From contig NC_052475.1 of assembly GCF_009730915.1 (NCBI RefSeq), forward strand, positions 496,001 to 560,000: a stretch of DNA of 64,000 nucleotides, read 5' to 3'. The position numbers and the translations under genes were made by a program. Below are positions 48,377 to 58,226 of this stretch, in pieces. This stretch comes from Dioscorea cayenensis subsp. rotundata. Taxonomy: Eukaryota > Streptophyta > Magnoliopsida > Dioscoreales > Dioscoreaceae. Within the stretch, counting starts at the first letter, position 1. Every line of letters begins with the position of its first letter. Under the pieces are notes generated by a model. It made no database searches. It had not been told where the DNA came from and was given only the letters and a program-made list of their open reading frames with translations.

Positions 48377-51300
48377 AATCCTGACGTGGGTCGACACAGC
48401 AAACACCCAACAGATTGCGCATAGTTGCAAACTTCACACTCGGCAGTGCTTTTGTCAAAATGTCTGCTCTCTGTTCATTTGAACTCACAAATACCACCTT
48501 GATTTGTCCACTTTCGATGCACTCTCGAATGAAGTAATAACGTACATCTATGTGCTTGCTGCGTCCATGATGAACAGGGTTCTTCATCAAATCAATAGCC
48601 GATCTGTTATCAACATAAATGGTAACCAAATTTGAATAGCCTCCTGTCATCTCTTTGAGCAAATTCTTCAACCATATAGCCTGGCAGGTTGCAGCAGCGG
48701 CTGCCATGAATTCTGCCTCACAAGATGAGAGTGCAACTGTTCTCTGTTTCTGTGACACCCACGAGACCGGGTTATTATTAAGATAGAAAACCATGCCTCC
48801 GGTGCTCCTCCTGTCATCGGTGTCACCCGCAAGATCACTGTCTGCATAGCCATAGAGTTCTTCCTCGTATCTCCCTCCTGTGTATATTAACCCGAATGAT
48901 ACTGTTCCTTTTATATACCTTAAAATGTGTTTCACTGCTGCAAAGTGGATTGCTGTCGGCCTCTCCATATATCTGCTCACCAACCCAACAGCAAATGAGA
49001 GATCTGGTCTCGTGTGAAGAAGATACCTAAGGCATCCTATTATGCGTCGATATTCGGTGGCATTGATCGGTTCTCCCTCATTATCCTTGTGCAACCTCAA
49101 CTTGTGTTCCATGGGATACCTTACAGCATTACATTCCATCATTCCACATTGATGCAAAATTTTCTTTGCATAAGATGTTTGCTTAAGTATAATCTCTCCC
49201 TGCTTTTGCTCAACTTCTATACCTAGATAAAAAGCAAGTAAGTCCAAGTCACTCATTTCAAACTCTCTCATCATCTCCATTTTAAAACACTGAATATCAT
49301 CTGAGCTTCTTCCCGTGACTATGAGATCATCCACATATACTCCCACAATGACATCAACTCCATTCTCTCCTCTAGTATATAATGCGTGTTCTAATGAGCA
49401 TCTCTTGAAACCTAGATGCTTCAAACTCTCATCAAGCCGGGAATTCCACGCCCTTGGAGCCTGCCGAAGACCATACAAAGCCTTTGATAGCTTGTACACC
49501 ATATGCTCCTTGTTCTTCACAATAAAGCCTTCAGGTTGGGTGACATACACCTCTTCTTCGAGATTTCCATTTAAAAATGCCGACTTTACGTCCATATGAT
49601 GCACCTCCCAGCCCCGACAAGCCGCCACAGCAAGGATCATGCGGACAGTATCCAACCTTGCTACTGGTGCGAATACCTCATCAAAATCTATTCCTTGCCG
49701 TTGTGCATAGCCCTTCGCCACAAGTCTGGCTTTGTGCCTGATTGCCTTTCCTTCTGAATCTCGTTTTACTTTGAACACCCATTTTAGGCCTATAGCCTTA
49801 TGTCCTACCGGTAACTCAGTGAGCCTCCAAGTGCCATTCTCCTCCTCAATGGATTTTAACTCCTCCAACATAGCCTTCATCCAAACATCATCATCTGCTG
49901 CTTCATGGAATGAAACCGGTTCTTCAACTCCCACTAGCAACAAGTCCTCAAGGTGATGTACCTCTTCTGTCTCATCATAGATATCTGTAAGTAGGCGATA
50001 ACGAGTTGGTTCTTCACTCAAGGATGGAGTGTTTGATGCTGCAGATTCAGTTGGATCCGGTGCAGTTTGACCAGTTCTCCATGAGATCATCTTCAGTGTG
50101 GGACTCTCAGCCAAGTTGCTTGGAGTGCTTGGAGCAACCTCATTCCTTCCAGTCATGGCGTTTTCAAGGCTTCCCTCTCTCACCTCATCATCTTCTCTAC
50201 GATATAACGGCTCTTCTATCATCGTCGCAATAGTAAATTCTGGTGGATCTTTCAATTCTTTCTCGTCTTCACTGTTCCATTGCCATTTTTCATTTTCCTG
50301 AAATATAACATCCCGGTTAACATAAAGTTTACCTTGAATAGGATCATAGAGTCGATGACCCTTGCTTCCTTCCTCTACACCGAGATACACCAATCGCCGA
50401 CTCCGGTCGTCGAGCTTCTTGAGAGAAGGTTCTGTCACTCTTGCATGGGCCACGCATCCGAACACCTTCAGATGGGTTAGGTGAGGCCTCCTCCCTGTCC
50501 AAACCTCATATGGTGTGCGATCCTTCAATGCCTTTGTTGACAGACGATTCAGAATATAGATGGCATGTCTCACAGCTTCCCCCCAGAGTTTTCCCGGTAC
50601 TTGCATGCTCTTCAACAAAGCTCGGGCCATTTCCATCATCGTTCTGTTTCTTCGTTCCACAACGCCATTCTGTTGTGGTGTATACGGGGTGGTCAGGTGC
50701 CTTTCGATGCCTCGTTCTTCACAAAATTTTTTGAAGTCATTTGATAAGAACTCTCCCCCCCCCGGTCGGATCGCACCGTCTTTACTTTATATCCAGACAA
50801 ATTTTCAACTAGATTAACAAACCTTTTGAACTCCATGTAAGCTTGACTCTTTGTTTTCATGATGAAAGCCCACGACATTCGGCTAAAATCATCCACAATA
50901 AGGAAAACAAATTTGTTTCCCGCCGCAGTGCTTGGTGTTATTGGACCACATAAATCAATATGCAGTAACTCAAGAGGAACTTCAGCTCTATAGTGGGCTT
51001 GAGTGGGAAATGGGGTCCTTGTTTGTTTGGCAACCACACAGCCTTCACATAATTCATCTGGGTGTGTGATTTCAGGCAATCCAATGGCCATGCCCTTCTC
51101 TGCCATATGTTTCAAAGTATAGAAACTTACATGCCCGAGTCTAGCATGCCAGAGCCATGCTTGATCTACTAAGTTAACCAGTAGACATGTCGGCCTGCAA
51201 CCTTCAAGCTTGATCTTATACAACCTATTTGACGATCTCTTGACCATCATAAGTAATGTCCCATTTTCATCATATACCTTCAGTGTGTTACCTGACATTT

Positions 51301-52633
51301 CAACCTCCTTACCCTCTTCTGTCATTTGCCCAAGGCTAACAATATTACTACACAATCTTGGTATAAAATAGACATCCGTAAGAACCCAATGATCTCCATT
51401 TTTACATTGAAACATGATAGAGCCTTTCCCAAGTATTTCAACTGTGGACCCATCCCCGAACTTTACCAAACCTGTGATGTTTTCATTCAGCTCCTGGAAC
51501 ATCTCTCGAAGGCCTGTCATGTGATTGCTGGCGCCATTGTCCAAGTACCAAACTTTTGTATGGTTTTGTTCTTCCTCAACTCCCAATAATTCAGGTACCA
51601 CCTTCTCTTCATTCAGCAGTACAACACTTTGTTCTTTTCGGTAACCAAACTTTCCCTTTTGAGACATGGTTAGTAGTAAGGCCGGCTCTTCATCTTGGGT
51701 TTGTGCAATATTAACTTCATCATCACGACGCCTGTTCCAACACTCTGATGCATAATGGCCGGACTTGTCGCAGTTGAAGCATTTGATATGGCTTTTATCT
51801 CTGCTCCAACTTCCACTTCCACTGGTTACTTCTTGTCGTGAAGAACTCGCACCACCCCGTCCACCCCGGCCTCGTTGCTGGCCTCTACCACGTCCCCTAC
51901 ACCAGCCTCTTTCTTCAGACCTACTAGAGAGTTGTTTTAGATGTTCTCCACTGCTCTTCTTCTCACGCGCTATCCATTCTTCACGAGTAAGGAGGAGTTG
52001 ATCACCTTGTCTGTCGTCCTTCCTTACGCGTTCTTCATAGGCTTTCAGACGTCCAATTGCTTCTTCGAAAGGCATCTCATCCACATCCAGGAGCTGCTCA
52101 AGGGAGGCGACGACCTGCAAGTATTGACTAGGAACAGAAACAAATAGTTTCTTTACCAGTGTTGCATCTTCCATAGTTTCTCCGAGTTCCCTGAACTTGT
52201 TGGCCAGACCGCTCATCCTCCCCGTGAACTCGTCGATGGTGTCGGTCTCTTTCATTCTGAGTGCTTCGAACTCGCTCTTGAGTGTCTGTAGTCTCGCCTT
52301 CTTCACCCTATCGGCACCGAGGTACCTCGTTCTCAAACTTTCCCACACTTCCTTTGCGGTTTTCTTGTTCGCAATCTGAAGTAAGATATCTTCGGGCACT
52401 GCTTGAAATATACAAGCTCGTGCCAATTTATCCTTCCTCACGTCAACTACCACCCCGGCAGCTGGCTCGATGGCCTCCCACACACCTTGAGCGTCCATAT
52501 TAGCCTCCATTTTAATCGCCCACGTAGAATAATTAGTGGCCGAGAGCATCGGATAGTGCAAAGGCACCAACCCCTCCCTCGAAGCTTGCTGTGTCGACAG
52601 CGTCATGTCTTCAGCCCGAAGAAACTTAGGCAT
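48375..52633 (-). pseudogene. Copia gag-pol with a break in a nine-base homopolymer
   Basis: Likely start at 52633 (MPKFLRAEDMTLS), just after the primer site; the frame happens to be open further back into the LTR. In order: gag with the CCHC knuckle CFNCDKSGHYASEC, protease (WYLDNGASNHMTG), integrase HHCC (HARLGH...CEGC) and core (ELLHIDLCGP, VDDFSRMSW, VRSDRGGE), reverse transcriptase (AFLNGNLEEEVYV; YVDDLIVTG) and RNase H (ALSSCEAEFMAAAAA). The frame changes at the run of nine C (plus strand) at 50755-50763, inside the integrase core. Otherwise no stop was seen, so the break could be old, recent or a consensus error. Confidence 0.92.
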
Positions 52634-52651
52634 ACAATCTTCAACCTGGAC

Positions 52652-52663
52652 TCTCTGATACCA
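52652..52663 (-). promoter_or_regulatory. tRNA-iMet primer-binding site
   Basis: On the element's strand TGGTATCAGAG follows the 5' LTR after two bases, complementary to the 3' end of plant initiator methionine tRNA, the usual primer for copia elements. Confidence 0.88.
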
Positions 52664-52665
52664 GA

Positions 52666-53047
52666 TGTTAGCTGCTGCCACTCTGATCTGATCACCAGCA
52701 CCTGCACCGGAAGCTCTTCTCTTTCAGGGAAATCTACACCTGGTGCATTCACTCAGAAACAAGAATGAACATCAAGTATAACTTTTAGTGTGTTCTAAAC
52801 TTTGCTACCTTTCTTCAAAGAGCTTCAAAAGGAAAATACAACTACCTTACACAAAAAACAAGCAAAAAAAATAAAATAAGAAAGAACATAACAGATACCA
52901 ACAAACAACACATCAAAGCCAGCTAATTCAACTGCTTTCCACACTAGCACTTGAGTGTATATCCCACCTACCACGTACGACATCACATGGCTCTCTTCAG
53001 AATTGCACTCAAACAGTCTAGTAGCTACGTCAGGATTAATACTAACA
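52666..53047 (-). repeat. 5' LTR of the copia element
   Basis: 382 bp, TG...CA, nearly identical to the 3' LTR and directly followed on the element's strand by the primer-binding site. Confidence 0.93.
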
Positions 53048-53988
53048 AGATCTATTCAAAGAGCTGAGCAAATATGGTGAGATTGAGAGCCTGAATGTCT
53101 CTGACAATCTTGCTGACCATATGGTAGAGCATTATTGTTAATTTATTACCTTGAATTCATTTAGCTTTTTGATTGTTCTAATTGTGCCTGTTACAGGTTA
53201 GTAATGTATACGTTCAGTTCAGAGAGGAGGAGCATGCTGCCAATGCCCTTCGGAACCTGCAAGGAAGATATTATGCAGGTACCTTTGTCTTGTTGTGTTG
53301 GTAATATAGATACATCAGTTCTATGATTGTAGTTCGTCTGCAGAGTATATAAACCTAAATTCGTTAATCATTGTTTCATTTTGTACTCTAAATTAAACTC
53401 TATACCCAGGACACCCTATTATTGTTGATTTCTCCCCGGTCACTGATTTTCGTGAGGCTACTTGTCGACAATATGAAGAGAACAGCTGCAGTCGTGGTGG
53501 TTATTGCAACTTCATGCATTTAAAAATGATAAGCAGGTCTTTCATTAAAATTTTATAAATGCCTCCTGCCAAGGTTTAGGATTAAAGCCAAAACTATTTC
53601 TTCTGGCAGTGCTTTAAGAAGGCACCTGTTCCGGAGGTATAGGAGAAAATGTAGCTGGAGCCGTAGCCCCTATAGGCATGGTAGTCATGAAGACCGCCCT
53701 CATAGTGGTTGTGACCATGGGAGCCATTCTGCTGATAGGAATAGATATCATGCGGAACAAGTTAGAAGGCATAGAAGCCGAAGCCCAGGTCACAGATGAC
53801 ATTCTAGTAGAAGCCTCGGAAGAAGGAGGAACAGGAGCCCTGTGAGGGAAGACAGTGCTGAGAGGAGAGCCAAAATTGCTCAGTGGAACCGGGAGAGGGA
53901 ACAGCTGGGCAATGGTATCAAGAATAATGCTTGGGATAACAACAATGGCATCAGTGGTTATTCTCCGGATGGTAGGAATTTATCATGA

Positions 53989-55486
53989 TCATTCCTGCAG
54001 GATCATGGAGAGCACAAGTAATCATGCATGTGATCTAAGTGGTTCGTCCCTCTGCGCACAGTTATTTCATTTTTTATTTTGTCTTCCTGTGTGATGGGCG
54101 GGTTTGGAGAGGCTGTCTCTTCAATAAATATGGCTTACAGCCCATTTTCCACTGTGCAGGTGGTGTGCAGGTTCAATGTCCTGTGCAGTGGATGTAAAAT
54201 CATTTTTTTACTTATAGCGTGCATTTTTTTTTTCTCCGCATGTGTGCATGCTTGTGCATTCCCCATATAATAGGTTAACTTTTCTTAGGATTTGATCGGT
54301 GAATCATTTGCTTAACAGAATAGGTATTTATTATCTGAAAACACATAAAATACTAGCATTATTGGGAAAATATTGGTGGATATAGAACCATGAAACACAA
54401 ACTGTTCACCTAGAATGAAGATTTTGGGTTGTTGGACAGGTTTTTAGAATGACTAAATTTGGTTGAGTGCATGCAGGCTTTTGAAGTAAACTATATTGTT
54501 CAGTATATGTGTGTATGAATATATATTGAATGCCTTCTAGTGTTTTTCTATCCAAATTTCTTAGAACTACATTTTTCTAAGGTTCCGTTTACTGGGCTCA
54601 ACACTCTCATGTCTCTTTCTCTCATCATTATTTTCTGTTTTTTTGGTGAAGGTGATTACTATTTTTCAAGTCTTGCAGGTCCAGGTGTCCATGATTTTGG
54701 ATCAGATTCATTTTTGCATGCAGCTCATGTGTAGTTTGTGGACAGGTATGGGACAAGTTTGCAGCTGTGCGTTGAAGAGGACTTCTACAAGAGCGCTCAT
54801 ATCCATGAAGTGATGGGAAGATACCTTAGTTGTAACCTTTGTTAATTTGCCTGTTTTCTTTCCTGGTAGCAGACCTTTTAGTGTTTTTTTTTTTTAAAAA
54901 AAAAACAAAAACTGGAGAACGGTTGGGGTTGGATGACTGAGCATTGGGGCTTTTTGCCATTGAGCTCTGGGGATTTGTGTCTGTACTGGTTCTTTTATGT
55001 GAAAATGGAATGGTTGAATGATCAGTCAGTCTTTAAACAGGTTTTATTAATATTTTTAACGAGAAAAATTGGACAGATTATTTGTTTTTGTCGCAGAATT
55101 TTAGAGCACACCCTGATTATGTGTGTTCAATGCTCATACACCTATTTACGAGATTGTTCATGTGTGAAAATCTGAAAAATTTGCCTTCTATAGTAATTGT
55201 CAGACAAAATCATGGACCAGTGGAGGTTACGTCCGAAATCAGTCTGTTGAATTTGATGATCATTCTAAGAAAATAGTAAATACTCCATATGATATGATCT
55301 AAAGCGCAAGCACACTTAGATGTCGCACATATACTGAGACAGAATTGGGAGGGTCATGGCCACACGGAAGTCATTATTGAAAAATCAAGAGAAGGGTGTA
55401 TACACAAATACAATTGATAATAAACGGCACAGAGTGACAGTGGTTTGATAAAACAAGTGGAACAAGCAACTTGAATAATTAATTAT
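53989..55486. other. 3' flank of U2AF35 and gene-free DNA
   Basis: Probably contains the former U2AF35 3' UTR. Open frames are short and domain-free. Nothing else recognised. Confidence 0.4.
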
Positions 55487-56262
55487 TCAGAAGAAGGATT
55501 CAATGAACTTGAGCCATGGGACGCCAATTTTGGGCGTCGCCTGACTTTCGTTCGAGCACGAGGAGGAGGTGGAGGCAGAGGTGCCGGTAATCGTTGAAGG
55601 AGATCTGGGAGCGGCAGGCTTCGGGCAGAGAAAGAAATGCCTGGATCCCAACTCGATAAGCTTCTCGTTCGGATTTAGACCTTCAAAGGATGACCCGAAC
55701 TAACAATCATATATATATATAAATATATAGACACACACACACACATATATATATATATAAACTATATCAATCTAATTAATCAAACAGATAATTTCTTACA
55801 GTCAAGGCTGAACTGGGAATAATGGAGACCGAAAGCAGAGGGGTCAGTGGTGGACAGCGGCGGGCGCCTCGCTTCTTTGACATAGAGATGCAGCACGTGA
55901 GCCACTAGATCAGCCACAGTCCACTCTGTGGATGACATAACCAGCAATGTTGCCAGGCTCCCCTGACACGTTACGTTTAACAGCACCTTCGCCGGCACCC
56001 TCTGTCCCCAACTACCGCGGTTACTGTAATTTGGGTTTCTTGGGCCGCCATCTTCGCTCAGCTTTGTCGTAGTCCTAGCTCCAGAGAAAAGGTCAGGCTG
56101 GGTCTTTGGCCTCCGGGATAGACGTGGTTTTGGTGAGGCACCCGAAGTTCTTCCATGGAATGAAGCTGATCTTTGTGCTGGTGGTTGCTGCTTTATCTCA
56201 TCATGCCCCCACTGTGAGCCTCTGACCGTTCTATCTTCTTTAGATTGCGGCGAAGGAGACAT
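55487..56262 (-). CDS. At4g22758-like protein (DUF7054), two exons
   Basis: A plant protein of unknown function, 218 residues, resembling Arabidopsis At4g22758. Exons: 55800-56262 and 55487-55680, phase 1; the second starts at the AG of TTTGAAG because the nearer TTGTTAG acceptor would break the frame. The N-terminus is polar and basic with the family's SASFHGRTSG and RPKTQPDLFSG motifs. The conserved domain follows: KVLLNVTCQGSLATLLVMSS, WTVADLVAHVLHLYVKEARR, FGLHYSQFSLDCLNPNEK and LIELGSRHFFLCPKP. A Ser/Thr-rich linker leads to the conserved end VPWLKFIESFF. No signal peptide or membrane helix is evident. The domain looks ubiquitin-like in its pattern, but that is inference. Confidence 0.9.
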
Positions 56263-56979
56263 GAGACCAAATCAGCCCTTTCTCGGATGGCCGGAGATCA
56301 CCGGGTTAATTAGCATACCTGCATGATTGCCAGGAATTAAAGCTGGCGGTGGTCACAATCACGTAGAACAACAATAGCCAAGTTGCCCGGTGGGGGCAAA
56401 ACACAGCCCGTGGTCTGCTAGATTTATGGATAGGAACTGAGACCAAGGCGTGCTTATCGTTAGCTGCAAATAATCACCGAATGTTATTTGAAGCCAACCG
56501 ATCCAATCCAATCCAATCCAAGCCAATCTGTCTACGACTCTACGGCTCTACCGCTACGAGACTAGGAGGAGGTGAAAACTGAAAAGTTAAAGACGGCAGC
56601 GTCCATTTCTTCGGGATAAAAGAAAGTTCATTCTACAAGTAACAAGGTGACGCATTTTGTCTGTGACTGTGGCCCTGTGGGAGAATGAATACCCGCGCTT
56701 GCTCCACTGATAATCGCACAGTTTGCTCACTTGTTGTCACACCGTGCGCATCTTGAACCGCGACACCGTTTCTTTATTTTTATTATTATTATTATTATTC
56801 TAATTTCTCTTCTTCCTGCGTAGCTTCTGACATCAGCTAACCTGGCCCACACAAACATGCTTTGGATGCCTAACAAACAGCCTCAAATAAGTGAACATTT
56901 TTTTTAAAAAAAAAAATTAAGAGAATCTTGCATTGCTCCATGTCAACGTGAACAACATGAAATAGAAAATCGAGAGAGG
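56263..56979. other. Upstream region of the At4g22758-like gene
   Basis: Probable promoter and 5' UTR. A CCAAT-rich run (three to four copies of ATCCA/CCAAT type units near 56496-56520) is visible. No gene was seen. Confidence 0.45.
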
Positions 56980-57300
56980 CTCTTCGATCTTTTTAATAAA
57001 ATTATTATGATTTATCACTTTATTAAAAAATCAATAAAATCGGGATAGGTTGAAACTCACTCGAGCGGGTTGGAACTCACATTCACCTCTTTTGCCAAAA
57101 TATAGGCAGCTAGATTAGCTATACTCCTAGCAAAGCTAACTTTAACATCATTAACCAAAGGTAATAATTCCATAGAGTGTCCAAGGATTAACACCAACAT
57201 AGATCCGAGTGGGAGATCCTTCCTTACTAATCCTTTAGCAACAATATGAGAATCTATTTCACCGTCCACGAGAACAAAGCCAAGTCTCTTCAACTATTGC
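56980..57300 (-). mobile_element. Retroelement remnant with RNase H-like domain
   Basis: The minus-strand frame 57057-57293 reads LGFVLVDGEIDSHIVAKGLV and NDVKVSFARSIANLAAYILA, the C-terminal half of the RVT_3/RNase H-like domain found at the end of many plant LINEs. Downstream on that strand is a T/A-rich tail region (GATTTATCACTTTATTAAAA on the plus strand) that resembles LINE 3' ends. No start, no clear target duplication, and only a fragment remains. Confidence 0.65.
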
Positions 57301-58226
57301 AAGCTAGGGATTCAGCTATTGTGAACTCGTGTACATGGAAGAGTAGATATTATTGTATTTATTAAGGAACTTTTTAATATCTTTATTGTGTGTGAGCTAT
57401 TGTATGAAATGTGTCCGTCAAAGAGCATGTCTGTGTGAGTTGTTATTTCAAACGCATTCTCACCTCACGGGCTCACGTGAAGGGCATAATATTATTTATA
57501 AGTTAATTTCTCTAATAAAAATATGAACTTTCATCATTCCATATACATTACATGATAGATTCATATTAGTGAAATTAAACACACTTGAACCAAATAGCTT
57601 TGGCTGTTAAATAGGCTATTAGTTCTCTCTCCTTTATGATTATTACATGTGTTTGTCAAAATTGAAGAATGGTTGGTAGCCTTTTGCGTGCATTGAACGC
57701 ATCTCTTGCTGTAGAGAAAAAGCCCCCTGCAGGGTAGGGACATGGGAGTCAGACTAACCGCAGCCGGTGGATTTCTTTGGACAGTGCAACTGCAACGCAA
57801 TAAAAAAGATGTACAGTCAGCCTATCAAGGAAAAAACATAAAGACTAGACTGACTAGTAGACTTGGTAGCATTCATTCATGAGCAAATGGATTGAAATTG
57901 AATGGAGAGGGGTTGGGTTGACTAGAGACAAACCAGAATGTTGGCATCGAGGATGGGCCCATACAGCCCATCCTTCTTGTGGGCTGGTTCACTTGGCAAC
58001 TCATGTGGCCCATAACTAGTGGGCGGTTGGGCTGCCGAGCATACAAACATATTGGGTTGTCCGATTATTGATTGGATTGTGAGTTTGTGTGTGTGTGACT
58101 GGGCGGGATCGAGATGGGTGGAGTCCTCCTCCATTTATAATTATAAATCATTTATCGGGCCCAAGAAAAACCTCACGCTGCGACAGTGGCACCTTATCTT
58201 CTATCGCTCCTGCCATTTCCGGGATA
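57301..58226. other. Upstream region of TIC100
   Basis: AT-rich to about 57.6 kb, then more balanced DNA that should hold the TIC100 promoter and 5' UTR. The frame is open upstream of the chosen start, but the added residues are not like the family. Nothing else recognised. Confidence 0.45.

Larger units (their letters stand above)
47981..53047 (-). mobile_element. Ty1/copia LTR retrotransposon, complete, inside U2AF35 exon 2
   Basis: A 5,067-bp element with TGTTAG...CTAACA ends, flanked by AGATC on both sides (47976-47980 and 53048-53052). LTRs are 47981-48365 and 52666-53047 and differ at only about eight bases plus two or three small indels by eye. Its coding strand is minus, opposite to the host gene. 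Primer-binding site and polypurine tract are in place. Domain order gag, protease, integrase, reverse transcriptase, RNase H defines copia. Confidence 0.95.
47019..53988 (+). pseudogene. U2AF35: U2AF35 splicing factor gene, disrupted by a copia element
   Basis: U2AF35 recognises the 3' splice-site AG in U2 snRNP recruitment. Exons: 47019-47259, 47965-47980 continuing at 53053-53123, 53197-53278, 53410-53536, 53610-53988. Seen: [20 protein letters not shown], first CCCH finger, [17 protein letters not shown]-like [31 protein letters not shown], second CCCH finger ([11 protein letters not shown]) and an RS-like C-terminus. Three lesions: four extra bases in exon 1 between CRHG and DRCSRLH (241 bp instead of the usual 237), a 5-kb Ty1/copia element inside exon 2, and a TGA at 53797-53799 within the RS region, 63 codons before the original stop. 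Splice sites are otherwise preserved. This copy cannot make a full protein, so a working paralogue elsewhere is likely. Confidence 0.93.

Noticed and set aside
55681-55699. Acceptor TTGTTAG at 55700 for exon 2 of the At4g22758-like gene
   Set aside because: It would put exon 2 in the wrong phase and meet a stop at once. The acceptor 19 bases further on restores the family sequence.
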